Positions 50,300 to 61,422 of a DNA stretch of 64,000 bases are shown here, piece by piece (the stretch's first letter is position 1; every line of letters begins with the position of its first letter). The position numbers and the translations under genes are program-made. Source of the DNA: an uncultured Ectothiorhodospiraceae bacterium (lineage in GTDB: Bacteria; Pseudomonadota; Gammaproteobacteria; Nitrococcales; Nitrococcaceae); the NCBI GenBank assembly GCA_913061005.1, contig CAJXSH010000003.1:1-64000 (forward strand), given 5' to 3'. The notes below the pieces were generated by a model, which was not told the origin of the DNA, made no database searches, and saw only the letters and a program-made list of their open reading frames with translations.

Positions 50300-51820
50300 A
50301 TGATCTACGCAGCACCTGGCAGCAGTGATGCCATCATCAGTTTTAAGTCCCGCTACGAGAACTACATCGGCGGGGACTGGAAAGCCCCGGCCGACGGCGA
50401 GTACTTCGAAAACCCCACGCCGGTCACGGGGCAGACCTTCTGCAGCATTCCCCGGTCCAAGGCCGCGGACATCGAAATGGCCCTGGACGCCGCCCACGCG
50501 GCCAAGGCGAGCTGGGGCAAGACCCCGGTCGCTGAGCGGGCCGTGGTGCTCAACCGCATTGCCGATCGCATCGAGGAGAATCTCGAAAAGCTGGCGGTGG
50601 CCGAGGCCTGGGAAAACGGCAAACCGGTCCGCGAAACGCTGGCCGCCGACCTGCCCCTGGCGGTGGACCACTTCCGCTACTTCGCCGGCGTCATCCGCGC
50701 CCAGGAAGGGACGGTCGGCGAGCTCGACGACGACACCGTGGCTTACCACTTCCACGAACCACTGGGCGTGGTCGGGCAGATCATCCCCTGGAACTTCCCC
50801 ATCCTGATGGCGACCTGGAAGCTGGCTCCGGCCCTCGCCGCCGGCAACTGCGTGGTCCTCAAGCCCGCCGAGCAGACGCCGGCCAGCATCCTCGTGCTCA
50901 TGGAGATGATTGCCGATCTGCTGCCGGCCGGCGTGGTCAATATCGTCAACGGCTTTGGCGCCGAGGCCGGCAAGGCCCTGGCTTCGAACCCGCGCATCGC
51001 CAAGGTGGCGTTTACCGGCGAGACCACCACCGGGCGACTGATCATGCAGTACGCCTCGGAGAATCTCATCCCGGTCACCCTCGAGCTGGGCGGCAAATCC
51101 CCCAATGTCTTTTTTGATGACTGCTTTGCCGCCGATGATGGCTTTCGCGAGAAATGCCTCGAGGGCTTTTCGATGTTTGCCCTCAACCAGGGCGAGGTCT
51201 GCACCTGCCCGTCCCGGGCGCTGGTTCAGAAATCGTTCTACGGCGATTTCATGGATGCCGCCCTGGACCGGGTCGGTCGCATCAAGACCGGCAACCCGCT
51301 GGATACCGATACCATGGTCGGCGCACAGGCCTCGCAGGATCAGCTCGAGAAGATCCTTGCCTACATGGATATCGGCAAAAAAGAAGGCGCCAAGGTGCTG
51401 GCCGGTGGCGAGCAGCTCAAACCCGAAGGGGACCTGGCCGGGGGCTACTACGTGCAGCCGACGGTCTTCGAAGGCCAGAACCGCATGCGCGTGTTCCAGG
51501 AAGAGATCTTCGGGCCGGTGGTCTCGGTCACCGACTTCAGCGACATGGATGATGCCCTTTCGATCTCCAACGACACGCTCTACGGCCTGGGGGCCGGTGT
51601 CTGGTCCCGCAGCGCCCACACCACGTATCGAATGGGCCGGGGCATCCAGGCCGGTCGGGTGTGGACCAACTGCTATCACCTCTACCCGGCCCACGCCGCG
51701 TTTGGTGGCTACAAGCACTCGGGGATCGGCCGCGAGAACCACCTGATGATGCTGGCCCACTATCAGCAGACCAAGAACCTGCTGGTGAGCTACAGTCAGG
51801 CACCGATGGGGCTGTTCTAG
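50300..51820 (+). CDS. NAD-dependent aldehyde dehydrogenase (ExaC/AldB/AcoD-type)
   Basis: A 506-residue ALDH-superfamily enzyme that oxidises an aldehyde such as acetaldehyde to the acid. Catalytic residues are N165 (PWNF), E262 (LELGGKSPN) and C301 ([11 protein letters not shown]). GGAGGAG precedes the ATG at 50300. Expression is predicted from the sigma-54 promoter through the divergent AcoR-like protein. A DUF779 gene follows, the usual partner of AldB/ExaC enzymes. The acetate produced would enter metabolism through the Acs encoded later in the window. Confidence 0.95.
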   Translation: MIYAAPGSSDAIISFKSRYENYIGGDWKAPADGEYFENPTPVTGQTFCSIPRSKAADIEMALDAAHAAKASWGKTPVAERAVVLNRIADRIEENLEKLAVAEAWENGKPVRETLAADLPLAVDHFRYFAGVIRAQEGTVGELDDDTVAYHFHEPLGVVGQIIPWNFPILMATWKLAPALAAGNCVVLKPAEQTPASILVLMEMIADLLPAGVVNIVNGFGAEAGKALASNPRIAKVAFTGETTTGRLIMQYASENLIPVTLELGGKSPNVFFDDCFAADDGFREKCLEGFSMFALNQGEVCTCPSRALVQKSFYGDFMDAALDRVGRIKTGNPLDTDTMVGAQASQDQLEKILAYMDIGKKEGAKVLAGGEQLKPEGDLAGGYYVQPTVFEGQNRMRVFQEEIFGPVVSVTDFSDMDDALSISNDTLYGLGAGVWSRSAHTTYRMGRGIQAGRVWTNCYHLYPAHAAFGGYKHSGIGRENHLMMLAHYQQTKNLLVSYSQAPMGLF

Positions 51821-51836
51821 GCCACCCATCATCAAC

Positions 51837-51862
51837 GGCCGGTGCCCGACCGGGCACCGGCC
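51837..51862 (+). terminator. Perfect hairpin after the aldehyde dehydrogenase gene
   Basis: An 11-bp perfect stem GGCCGGTGCCC/GGGCACCGGCC with a GACC tetraloop, 16 bases after the stop. It is followed by GATTCTGAC, not by a T-tract, so it may stabilise the upstream mRNA or attenuate read-through into the DUF779 gene. Confidence 0.55.
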
Positions 51863-51888
51863 GATTCTGACAACGCGGAGGCAGAACG

Positions 51889-52242
51889 ATGAGCGATTCC
51901 GAACCAAGGCTGAGCGCCACGCCCGAGGCCGAGGCGCTGGTCCGATCACTTCGCGAGCGTCATGGACCGCTGGTTTTTCATCAATCCGGCGGCTGCTGTG
52001 ACGGCAGCGCGCCGATGTGCTACCCGCGGGATGAGTTCCGCATTGGCGCCCGGGATGTCCACCTGGGGGATATCGCCGGCGAGCCCTTCTACATCGGCGG
52101 GGATCAATACGAGCTATGGGCCCACACCCGGTTGATCATCGATGTGGTCAACGGCCGTGGCTCCGGGTTTTCGCTGGAAGCGCCGGAGGGTAAGCGCTTT
52201 TTGACCCGATCCGAGGTGTGCGGCATCCCCGGCGAGGCCTAG
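51889..52242 (+). CDS. DUF779 family protein
   Basis: A 117-residue soluble protein with a conserved SGGCCDGSAPMCYP motif (about residues 33-46) whose cysteines could bind metal, and IDVVNGRGSGFSLEAPEG. GGAGG lies upstream. DUF779 genes are commonly next to AldB-type aldehyde dehydrogenases, as here; the biochemical role is unknown. Its end overlaps the convergent aminotransferase gene by 4 bases. Confidence 0.9.
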   Translation: MSDSEPRLSATPEAEALVRSLRERHGPLVFHQSGGCCDGSAPMCYPRDEFRIGARDVHLGDIAGEPFYIGGDQYELWAHTRLIIDVVNGRGSGFSLEAPEGKRFLTRSEVCGIPGEA

Positions 52243-53411
52243 CCGCCGGCGCGAAGCAGCTGCGCGATCCGCTCGACACCGGCTTCGAGCCGCTCCATGG
52301 CCGTGGTGTAGGCAAAACGCATGTGCCGCTCCGGGGCGGTCTGCTCAAAATCGAGCCCGGGCGTCGCCGCCACCCCGGCACGGTCAAGCAATGCCTCGGC
52401 CAGCGCGGCGCTGTCATCGGTAAGCCCCGAGACATCGGCATAGAGATAGAACGCGCCGTCCGGTTGGCCGGGGATGTGAAAGCCCAGCTCCCGCAGAGCC
52501 GGCAGCAGAAAATCCCGCCGCTGGCGAAACGCGGCGCGTCGTGACTCGAATATCGCCCGGGCCTCATCGCCAAAGCAGGCCAGGGCGGCATGCTGGGCCG
52601 GAGTCGATGCACTGATGAACAGGTTCTGCATGAGTTTTTCCGCCACCGGCACCCACTCGGCGGGCATGACCATCCAGCCCAATCGCCAGCCGGTCATGCC
52701 GAAGTACTTTGAAAAACTGTTGATGATGATGCTGCCCGGCGCATGAACCACGCCCTGGGCGGGTGGGTCACCATAGTGCAGGCCGTGGTAGATCTCATCG
52801 ACGATCAGCCCGATCCCCCGTTCCTCGGCAAAAGCCGCCAATCCGGCCAGATCGACGGCGCTCGCCAGCGTCCCGGTGGGGTTGCCCGGCGAGCCGACCA
52901 TGATCGCGGCGGTCCGGGCATCCGCCGCCGCCCGCGCCAGCCCGGCGGTGAGCTGATAATCGGTATCCGCCGTCACCCGGACCGCTCGCGGCCGGGCATC
53001 GACCAGCTCGACGAAGTTGCGATTGCAGGGATACCCCGGATCGGGCAGCAGCACGTTTTGCCCGGGGTCGGCAAGCATGGCAAGGGCGACCACCAGCGCG
53101 CCACTGGCGCCGGGCGTGATCACGATGCGCTGCGGGTCCACCGGCGCCTGGTAGTGATCGGCGTAATGCCGGGCGATCGCCTCACGCAACTCGGGTAGAC
53201 CACCGGCGGGGAGATAACCGGTCTCGCCGGCGGCCAGTGCGGCGCGCCCGGCCTCGGTGACCGGCGCCGCGGTCGGGAAATCCGGCTCGCCGATTTCCAT
53301 ATGCACGATGTCCTGGCCGGCCGCCTCGAGCTCACGGGCGCGGGCCAGCAACGCCATGACATGGAAGGGCTGGATGCGGTGACTGCGCCGCGAGAGCGTA
53401 ACCATCGACAT
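52239..53411 (-). CDS. PLP-dependent class I/II aminotransferase
   Basis: A 390-residue fold-type I aminotransferase. The N-terminal HRIQPFHVMALLARARELE, substrate-binding MEIGEPDFPTAAPV, NPTG, the PLP region and the catalytic lysine in INSFSKYFGMTGWRLGW are visible, with the late RFAYTT holding the carboxylate-binding arginine. GGGAG seven bases before the ATG at 53411 sets the start. The substrate is not readable from sequence; aspartate, alanine or methionine-type acceptors are all possible. The gene is separated from the divergent gluQ by 69 bases. Confidence 0.9.
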   Translation of the reverse strand: MSMVTLSRRSHRIQPFHVMALLARARELEAAGQDIVHMEIGEPDFPTAAPVTEAGRAALAAGETGYLPAGGLPELREAIARHYADHYQAPVDPQRIVITPGASGALVVALAMLADPGQNVLLPDPGYPCNRNFVELVDARPRAVRVTADTDYQLTAGLARAAADARTAAIMVGSPGNPTGTLASAVDLAGLAAFAEERGIGLIVDEIYHGLHYGDPPAQGVVHAPGSIIINSFSKYFGMTGWRLGWMVMPAEWVPVAEKLMQNLFISASTPAQHAALACFGDEARAIFESRRAAFRQRRDFLLPALRELGFHIPGQPDGAFYLYADVSGLTDDSAALAEALLDRAGVAATPGLDFEQTAPERHMRFAYTTAMERLEAGVERIAQLLRAGG

Positions 53412-53480
53412 TGACCGGCTCCCTGGACAAAGCCCCATTCTAGCAGCCCCCGCGGCTCAAACCCGCGCTATCATCCGGCC

Positions 53481-54371
53481 ATGGACGATACCCGATACGT
53501 CGGACGCTTTGCCCCGAGCCCCACCGGGCCGTTGCATTTTGGCTCGCTGGTCGCCGCACTTGCCAGCTATCTGGATGCCCGCGCCAACCAGGGCCGCTGG
53601 CATCTGCGCATCGATGATGTCGACCAGGGCCGCGCCCGGGCCGATGCCAGGCAAGCCATCATCGACGGGCTGGCCCGCCTGGGTCTGCACTGGGATGGCG
53701 AGATTGTCGACCAGAGCCGGCAGACCCATCACTATCAGGCCGCCCTGGAGCACCTCCAGTCCCGGGCATTGGCCTACCCCTGCGGCTGCACCCGCCGCGC
53801 GGTCATGGCCCGGGCCCGGCGCGGGCCCGCGGGGATGATTTACCCCGGCACCTGTCGCGATGGCCTGCCTCCGGGCACTGCGGCGCGGAGCTGGCGGTTT
53901 CGCAGCCCCGAGCGCGCCATTGAGTTCCATGACCGGTGCATGGGCCAGCAGTCGATCAAACTGGATGAGGCAATCGGCGATTTCGTCATCCGCCGGGGTG
54001 ATGGGTTGCACGCCTATCATCTGGCCATGGTGGTGGATGACGCCCGATTGGGCGTGACCGACATCGTCCGCGGCGCGGATCTGCTGCCGGCGACCGCGCC
54101 CCAGATCGCCCTGCAGCAGGCCCTGGCGCTGCCGACGCCGCGCTATCTGCATATTCCAGTCGCCACTGATCACACCGGACGCAAGCTGAGCAAGACCAAC
54201 GGGGCCGCCGCCATCGACCCGGCATCGGCCCCGGCCCTGCTCTGCCGGGCGCTGGCATTCCTCGGCCAGATGCCGCCGCAAAAACTCGAGCGTGCCGCGC
54301 CCTCGGCCATCCTCGACTGGGCCGTCGCGCACTGGCGCACGGAGGCTATCCCCCGTCACGCGCCCTTGTGA
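53481..54371 (+). CDS. gluQ: Glutamyl-Q tRNA(Asp) synthetase
   Basis: A 296-residue glutamyl-tRNA-synthetase-like catalytic domain that glutamylates queuosine on tRNA(Asp). The HIGH-type motif is RFAPSPTGPLHFGSL and the KMSKS-type motif is HTGRKLSKTNG. A zinc-binding cysteine cluster is seen in YPCGCTRRAV and YPGTCRDGL. No anticodon-binding domain is present, as expected. It directly precedes cbrX-cbrA-cbrB, the order known from Pseudomonas. Confidence 0.94.
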   Translation: MDDTRYVGRFAPSPTGPLHFGSLVAALASYLDARANQGRWHLRIDDVDQGRARADARQAIIDGLARLGLHWDGEIVDQSRQTHHYQAALEHLQSRALAYPCGCTRRAVMARARRGPAGMIYPGTCRDGLPPGTAARSWRFRSPERAIEFHDRCMGQQSIKLDEAIGDFVIRRGDGLHAYHLAMVVDDARLGVTDIVRGADLLPATAPQIALQQALALPTPRYLHIPVATDHTGRKLSKTNGAAAIDPASAPALLCRALAFLGQMPPQKLERAAPSAILDWAVAHWRTEAIPRHAPL

Positions 54372-54381
54372 TACTTTTGGT

Positions 54382-54389
54382 AACAACAA
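54382..54389 (+). promoter_or_regulatory. AACAACAA motif directly before the cbrX ribosome binding site
   Basis: AACAACAA fits the AAnAANAA catabolite-activity motif bound by Hfq/Crc on pseudomonad mRNAs, and it touches the GGGAGGAG of cbrX two bases later. A GTAACA half-site overlaps it (54380-54385). Whether this organism has Crc is not visible here. Confidence 0.45.
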
Positions 54390-54402
54390 CGGGAGGAGAG
54401 CC

Positions 54403-54597
54403 ATGCCTGAGCACAAGTCGGCACCCGGGTCGCTGAGTCTATTGTTGTTGGCCCTGGGCGTTGTGGCCTTTGTCTCGCCGGTGCTCGTCTGGTGGCTCGA
54501 GACCACGCCCGCCTGGTTCCTGCCTTTTATCGCCTGGTTTGGCTACATCGTCGTGGTCGCCATCAGCAGCCTCTCGCGGAGACGCCATGGGCTATAA
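54403..54597 (+). CDS. cbrX: CbrX-like small membrane protein
   Basis: A 64-residue protein with two membrane helices (about 13-30 and 37-54) and a basic C-terminal SRRRHGL. GGGAGGAG lies upstream. It overlaps the sensor kinase gene by 11 bases. It matches the position and layout of the short CbrX protein described upstream of cbrA in Pseudomonas and probably couples translation or assembles with the kinase. Confidence 0.75.
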   Translation: MPEHKSAPGSLSLLLLALGVVAFVSPVLVWWLETTPAWFLPFIAWFGYIVVVAISSLSRRRHGL

Positions 54598-57523
54598 CCT
54601 GGGGGGGCTTTTTCTCGCGGCAATGGCCTATCTGTTGCTGCTCTTTCTGGTCGCCCATGCCGGCGAGCGACGCTGGCTGCCCCGCCGACTGATCCGACAC
54701 CCGCTGGTCCATGCCCTGGCGCTTGGCGTGTATGCCACCACCTGGAGCTATTACGGCAGCGTGGGATTTGCCGCCGACTCGGGGCTGACGTATATCACGA
54801 TCTATCTGGGCGTGACGCTGGCGTTTGCGCTCACCCCGGTCCTGATGCTGCCACTGATGCGGATCACCCGACGCCATCAGCTGACCTCGGTGGCCGATCT
54901 CTTTGCCTTTCGCTTCGACAGCCGCCTGGCCGGGGTTCTTGTCACACTGATGCTCCTCGCCGGCAGCCTGCCCTATCTCGCCTTGCAGATCCGGGCGGTG
55001 GCCGAGTCCACCCGGGTGTTGAGCGGCGCAGGCAACCCGCAATCCATTGCCGTTGTCTTTTGCATTATCGTCAGCGTCTTCGCCATCATCTTCGGGGTGA
55101 GGCACGTCACCCCCCGCGAACGGCATGACGGCCTGGTGGCGGCCATCGCCTTCGAGTCGGTGGTCAAGCTCGCAGCGCTGCTGGCGATTGCCTGGATCGC
55201 ACTGCAGTTGGGCTTTGGCGGGCCCAGTGGGCTGGACCGCTGGCTTGACGATCACCCGCAGCAGCTGCGCGCGTTTTATGCCGGCGCCGGCGGGCCGACC
55301 TGGGCGGGATTGACGTTTCTGGCATTCGCCGCGGCCTTTCTGCTGCCCCGCCAGTTCCACATGCTTTTTGCCGAAAACCCCCAGGAGAGCAGCCTGAAGA
55401 CCGCCTGCTGGGCGTTTCCGATGTTCCTGCTGCTGCTGGCCATGGCCATTCCGCCAATCATGTGGGCGGGCGTGGCGCTTGATGTGGGTCTGCCAGACGA
55501 CTACACGCTGCTTGGCATCGCCGCGCTCACCGACTCCAGCCTGATGGTGATTGTCGCGTATCTCGGCGGCATATCCGCCGCCAGCGCCATGATCATCGTC
55601 TCGACGCTGGCGCTCTCATCCATGTGCCTCAACCACCTGTTGCTGCCGGCCATGCACCTCGCGGGTCAGTCCGACTTCTACCTCATGCTGCGCTGGGCCC
55701 GGCGCATGCTCATTGCCGTGATCATCGCCGCGGGTTTTCTGTTCTATCTCATCCTCGCCCGCACCGAGGGGCTGGTGTCCTGGGGGCTGATTTCGTTTCT
55801 GGCCATGGCCCAGCTCCTGCCCGGGGTGCTGGCGGTGCTCTACTGGCCCGGCGCCACGCGCCAGGGGTTCATTGCCGGTCTGCTCACCGGCGGGGCCATC
55901 TGGGGGATCGCCGGTCTGCTGCCGGCACTGACCGCGGTCGGGCCCATCCAGATTGTCGGGGTCGATCTGGCCGTGGCCGCATCGGCCGATCATTTCGGTC
56001 AGCTGGCATTCTGGTCGGTGACCGCCAATGGGTTGATGACACTGGCGGTGTCTATCTTCACCCGGCAGGGCGTGCGCGAGGGAGAGACCGCCGCGGCCTG
56101 CCGCGAGATCAGCACCCGGGTGCCCTCGGGGACGCTGCAGGCCCAGTCGCCCTATCAGTTTGTCGAGCAGTTAAGCCCTGTCACCGGCGAGCCGGCGGCC
56201 CGGGCCGAGATCGGCAAAGCGCTGGAGGATCTGGGCCTGGCCTGGGGCGAGAACCGGCCGGACCGTCTGCACCAGTTACGCGATCAAATCCAGCGCAACC
56301 TCTCGGGCATGATGGGGCCGGTGCTCGCCCGGGATATTGTCGACGAGTGCCTGCAGCTGGACGCCGACAGCCGCGCGGCGGTGGCGCAGAACGTGCGCAT
56401 CATCGAAGAACGCCTGGAGCGCGCCCGGGGCGATTTCCGGGGCATTGCCGCCGAGCTGGACAACCTGCGGCGTTACCACCGCCAGATCCTCGAGGACCTG
56501 CCCATGGGAGTGGTCGCCCTGACACCGGCCGGGCGCATTGCGCGCTGGAATCCGGCCATGCACACACTCACCGGTGTCAGCGCCGGCAAGGTACTGGGCC
56601 GTGCCATGGCCGAGCTGCCGGCGCCCTGGGACAATCTGCTTGCCGAGTTCATCGCCGCCGACAGCGATCATGCCTACAAAAGGCGACTCGATCTGCCCGG
56701 CGGGATCCGCTGGATGAACCTCCACCGCGCCCAGATTGGCGACGCCGAGGGCGATCTGCGCGCGGACAGCCTGGTGCTCATCGAGGATGTCACCGAACTC
56801 CAGCGCCTGGAAAACGAGCTCACCCACAGCGAGCGGCTGGCCTCCATCGGCCGGCTGGCCGCCGGGGTTGCCCACGAGATCGGCAACCCGGTCACCGGCA
56901 TCGACTGCCTGGCCCAGGAACTGCGCGAACAGCGCCCCGACGAACAACGCCTCGAGCAGATCCTCGCGCAGACCAGGCGAATCAGTCACATCGTCCAGAC
57001 CCTGGTGAGCTATGCCCACGCCGGCGAACATCGCCCGCATGCCGAGCCGCGGCCAACCCGGCTGCAGGCCATCGCCGAGGAGGCAGAGCATCTTGTCCGG
57101 CTCAACCCCGGCGCGCGGTCGATGCGATTCAGCCACGAGCTCGACGAGGCCCTCGAAGTGATGGGCGAGCATCAAAGGCTGGTCCAGGTGTTCGTCAACC
57201 TCTACAGCAATGCCGTGGATGCCTGTGGCGGCGAGGGCGCGATCACCACCACCGCCAAAGCCCAGCGCGACGGCATCCAGATCCGCATCAGCGATACCGG
57301 CCCCGGTGTCCCGGCAAGCATCCGGGACAAGGTGCTGGAGCCGTTTTTCACCACCAAAACCCCCGGTGAGGGCACCGGGCTTGGCCTGGCGCTGGCCCAC
57401 AACATCATCGAAGAGTTTGGCGGGCGGCTGAAACTCAACAACCGGCGCGGCCGTGGCGCTGGCGCCGAGGTGGTCATCCGCCTGCCCTATCCCCAGACCC
57501 TGGAGCAGCAAGCCAATGGCTGA
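54587..57523 (+). CDS. cbrA: CbrA-like sensor histidine kinase with sodium/solute symporter domain
   Basis: A 978-residue kinase. The first half is a sodium/solute symporter (SLC5-type) domain of about 13 helices, starting GGLFLAAMAYLLLLFLVAH. A PAS domain (about LEDLPMGVVALTPAGRIARWN) and a HisKA/HATPase pair follow: phospho-accepting H763 in GVAHEIGNPVTG, N-box VFVNLYSNAVDA, G-boxes SDTGPGVP and TGLGLALA. There is no receiver domain, unlike CrbS. Start at 54587 follows CGGAGA. It pairs with the downstream CbrB-like regulator and probably couples substrate sensing or transport to carbon-use control. Confidence 0.93.
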   Translation: MGYNLGGLFLAAMAYLLLLFLVAHAGERRWLPRRLIRHPLVHALALGVYATTWSYYGSVGFAADSGLTYITIYLGVTLAFALTPVLMLPLMRITRRHQLTSVADLFAFRFDSRLAGVLVTLMLLAGSLPYLALQIRAVAESTRVLSGAGNPQSIAVVFCIIVSVFAIIFGVRHVTPRERHDGLVAAIAFESVVKLAALLAIAWIALQLGFGGPSGLDRWLDDHPQQLRAFYAGAGGPTWAGLTFLAFAAAFLLPRQFHMLFAENPQESSLKTACWAFPMFLLLLAMAIPPIMWAGVALDVGLPDDYTLLGIAALTDSSLMVIVAYLGGISAASAMIIVSTLALSSMCLNHLLLPAMHLAGQSDFYLMLRWARRMLIAVIIAAGFLFYLILARTEGLVSWGLISFLAMAQLLPGVLAVLYWPGATRQGFIAGLLTGGAIWGIAGLLPALTAVGPIQIVGVDLAVAASADHFGQLAFWSVTANGLMTLAVSIFTRQGVREGETAAACREISTRVPSGTLQAQSPYQFVEQLSPVTGEPAARAEIGKALEDLGLAWGENRPDRLHQLRDQIQRNLSGMMGPVLARDIVDECLQLDADSRAAVAQNVRIIEERLERARGDFRGIAAELDNLRRYHRQILEDLPMGVVALTPAGRIARWNPAMHTLTGVSAGKVLGRAMAELPAPWDNLLAEFIAADSDHAYKRRLDLPGGIRWMNLHRAQIGDAEGDLRADSLVLIEDVTELQRLENELTHSERLASIGRLAAGVAHEIGNPVTGIDCLAQELREQRPDEQRLEQILAQTRRISHIVQTLVSYAHAGEHRPHAEPRPTRLQAIAEEAEHLVRLNPGARSMRFSHELDEALEVMGEHQRLVQVFVNLYSNAVDACGGEGAITTTAKAQRDGIQIRISDTGPGVPASIRDKVLEPFFTTKTPGEGTGLGLALAHNIIEEFGGRLKLNNRRGRGAGAEVVIRLPYPQTLEQQANG

Positions 57524-58850
57524 TGTGCTGATCATCGAAGACGAGTCCATCATTCGCGACGCGGTGGCCCGTTACCTGGAACGCCACGGGCTGAGCGTCA
57601 AGGGCGTCGAATCGCTGGAGGCGGCCCTTGCCGAGGGGCCGCTCGGCAACCACGATCTCATCCTCGCCGATATGCGCCTGCCCGGCCGCAGCGGGCTCGA
57701 GGTGATCGCCGAGGCCGGCGCCACACCGGTGATCATCATGACCAGTTACGCCAGCATCGACTCGGCGGTCGAGGCCATGCGCAAGGGGGCCGTCGACTAT
57801 GTCGCCAAACCCTTCGATAACGAAGAGCTGCGCCTGACCGTCGAGCGGGCGCTGCGCGAGCATGCCCTGCAGCGGCAGAATGCCGCGCTCAAGGCACAGG
57901 TCAATGCGGACTATCCCGTCGACGGCATCGTCGGCCGGTCCGGGCCGATGAAACAGGTCTTCGAGCGGGTCCATCGCGTCGCGCCGACCGACACCACCGT
58001 CCTCATCCTGGGCGAATCCGGCACCGGCAAGGAGCTGGTGGCCCGGGCGCTGCACGACCGCAGCGAGCGACGGGACGGGCCTTTGATCGCTGTCAACTGT
58101 GCCGCGATTCCGGATACGCTGATCGAAGCCGAACTCTTTGGCCACGAGAAGGGGGCTTTCACCGGCGCGGATCGCACCCGCGAAGGGCTCATCGAGGCCG
58201 CCAGCGGGGGGACGCTTTTTCTCGACGAAATCGCCGAGCTGCCACCGGCGGCGCAGGCCCGGTTGCTGCGGGTCATGCAGGAGTCGGAGATCCGTCGGGT
58301 GGGTGCCTCGCAGTCGCGCCATGTGGATGTGCGCCTGATCGCCGCCACCCACCGCGATCTGCCAAAGCTCGTCGAGGCCGAGGCCTTTCGCGAGGACCTC
58401 TATTTTCGGATCAATGTCATGGAAATCCGGCTGCCCCCGCTGCGCAACCGGCCTGACGATATCCCCGAGCTGGCGCGCTTTATGCTCAACAAGGCCTGCC
58501 GCCGGCTGAATCGCCCGGCAATGACCCTGGGGGAGGACGCGCTGGCCGCCATCACCGCCCACGACTGGCCGGGCAATGTCCGTGAACTGGAAAACACCAT
58601 CGAAAGAGCGGTGATATTGGCGGATAATGACACGGTCTCAGTAGAGGATCTGGCACTGCCGGGCACCTCGCGCGATCCGGACAATGCCAACGCCGATCTC
58701 TCGCTGGAGGAGTATTTTCGGGCTTTTGTCCGCTCGCACGAAGGACATCTGACCGAAACGGAACTTGCGCGCCGCCTGGGGATCAGCCGCAAGGCGCTGT
58801 GGCAGAAACGCCAGCGTCTTGGACTTCCGCGGCCACGGCAAGCAGGATAG
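57516..58850 (+). CDS. cbrB: CbrB-like NtrC-family response regulator
   Basis: A 444-residue response regulator. The receiver domain has D52 as phospho-acceptor (ILADMRLPG), acidic residues E8-D9, T76 and K98. The AAA+ domain has Walker A GESGTGKE, the loop GAFTGA ([16 protein letters not shown]) and [14 protein letters not shown] short Fis-type helix-turn-helix ([25 protein letters not shown]) ends it. The start overlaps the kinase gene by 8 bases. It would activate sigma-54 promoters; a candidate lies upstream of the DUF4212 gene. Confidence 0.94.
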   Translation: MADVLIIEDESIIRDAVARYLERHGLSVKGVESLEAALAEGPLGNHDLILADMRLPGRSGLEVIAEAGATPVIIMTSYASIDSAVEAMRKGAVDYVAKPFDNEELRLTVERALREHALQRQNAALKAQVNADYPVDGIVGRSGPMKQVFERVHRVAPTDTTVLILGESGTGKELVARALHDRSERRDGPLIAVNCAAIPDTLIEAELFGHEKGAFTGADRTREGLIEAASGGTLFLDEIAELPPAAQARLLRVMQESEIRRVGASQSRHVDVRLIAATHRDLPKLVEAEAFREDLYFRINVMEIRLPPLRNRPDDIPELARFMLNKACRRLNRPAMTLGEDALAAITAHDWPGNVRELENTIERAVILADNDTVSVEDLALPGTSRDPDNANADLSLEEYFRAFVRSHEGHLTETELARRLGISRKALWQKRQRLGLPRPRQAG

Positions 58851-58906
58851 GGGGAAACGTTCCGCCTCGAGAACGCCAACGGATTGTCATAAGGAGGAGA
58901 AACGGC

Positions 58907-60844
<1,938 letters not shown>

Positions 60845-60853
60845 CCGGCGACA

Positions 60854-60877
60854 CGGCGGCCCGTCTGCGGGCCGCCG
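60854..60877 (+). terminator. Strong hairpin after acs
   Basis: A perfect 10-bp stem CGGCGGCCCG/CGGGCCGCCG with a TCTG tetraloop, 9 bases after the stop of acs. It is followed by CTGTTACCC rather than a T-tract. It abuts the first TGTTAC inverted repeat. Confidence 0.55.
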
Positions 60878-60878
60878 C

Positions 60879-60918
60879 TGTTACCCGATGTCACAGCGGG
60901 GCGTTACCCAAAGTAACA
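60879..60918. promoter_or_regulatory. Two TGTTAC-type inverted repeats upstream of the symporter pair (candidate CbrB enhancer)
   Basis: TGTTAC-N5-GTCACA (60879-60895) and CGTTAC-N5-GTAACA (60902-60918) are two related inverted repeats with centres 23 bp apart. They lie 86-109 bp before a candidate sigma-54 promoter, a normal enhancer distance. TGTTAC/GTAACA half-sites recall reported CbrB targets, a recollection to be verified. Confidence 0.6.
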
Positions 60919-60994
60919 TTCGCGACTTCAACCCGGCCGGCATCCGCCGGCCGCGGTCACCTGCGGCCCGCGCAAAGCCCGTTGTCATGCGGGT

Positions 60995-61010
60995 TGGCGC
61001 GTACTCAGCC
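60995..61010 (+). promoter_or_regulatory. Candidate sigma-54 promoter for the DUF4212/symporter operon
   Basis: TTGGCGCG-TACT-CAGCC holds GG (60996-60997) and GC (61008-61009) 10 bases apart. The -24 half is good (TTGGCGCG against TTGGCACG), the -12 half is weaker (CAGC against TTGC). It lies about 130 bases before the ATG of the DUF4212 gene, in a 296-base gap otherwise without genes. Confidence 0.45.
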
Positions 61011-61140
61011 GGCACTCGGCCGTTGTGACAGAGCTAGCATGGTTCTTGCAAGTAAACAGATGACCGTCGAGAGACCGTCACGATAAAAACGGTGCAGGCC
61101 ACAGGCTCAGCACCGGGACAACCAGCAGGAGGAGCTTTCT

Positions 61141-61407
61141 ATGGCTTCAGGCAAGCAAGAGGCCGCCATGGCCTACTGGAAGGAGAACGTCAGACTGCTG
61201 ATCACATTGCTGATCATCTGGTTTGTCGTCTCCTACGGACTGGGCATCATCCTTGCCCCCGTACTCAACAATATCGTCATATCCGGTGTGCCCCTTGGCT
61301 TCTGGATTGCCCAGCAGGGCGCGATTTACGCCTTTATCGCGTTGATTTTCGTCTACGTGTTCAAGATGAACGCGCTGGATCGGAAATACGACGTCCACGA
61401 GGAATAA
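61141..61407 (+). CDS. DUF4212 small subunit of a sodium/solute symporter
   Basis: An 88-residue inner-membrane protein with two helices (LLITLLIIWFVVSYGLGIILA and IYAFIALIFVYVFKM) and the family features YWKENVRLL at the N-terminus and DRKYDVHEE at the end. AGGAGGAG precedes the ATG. DUF4212 genes typically lie next to VC_2705-type symporters, as here. Confidence 0.93.
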   Translation: MASGKQEAAMAYWKENVRLLITLLIIWFVVSYGLGIILAPVLNNIVISGVPLGFWIAQQGAIYAFIALIFVYVFKMNALDRKYDVHEE

Positions 61408-61422
61408 CGGGGGTCAGTGGAC

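Noticed and set aside
50249..51949. 566-codon minus-strand frame opposite the aldehyde dehydrogenase.
   Set aside because: It would cover a sigma-54 promoter and a well-conserved enzyme, and its translation is low complexity.
61032..61052. Sigma-54-like ATGGTTCTTGCA upstream of the DUF4212 gene.
   Set aside because: The GG and GC are only 5 bases apart, not 10, so it cannot be a normal -24/-12 promoter.
60845..61140. CrcZ-like small RNA after the cbrAB-acs genes.
   Set aside because: The gap has no repeated A-rich CA motifs and no T-tract terminator, so I see only regulatory repeats and a hairpin.
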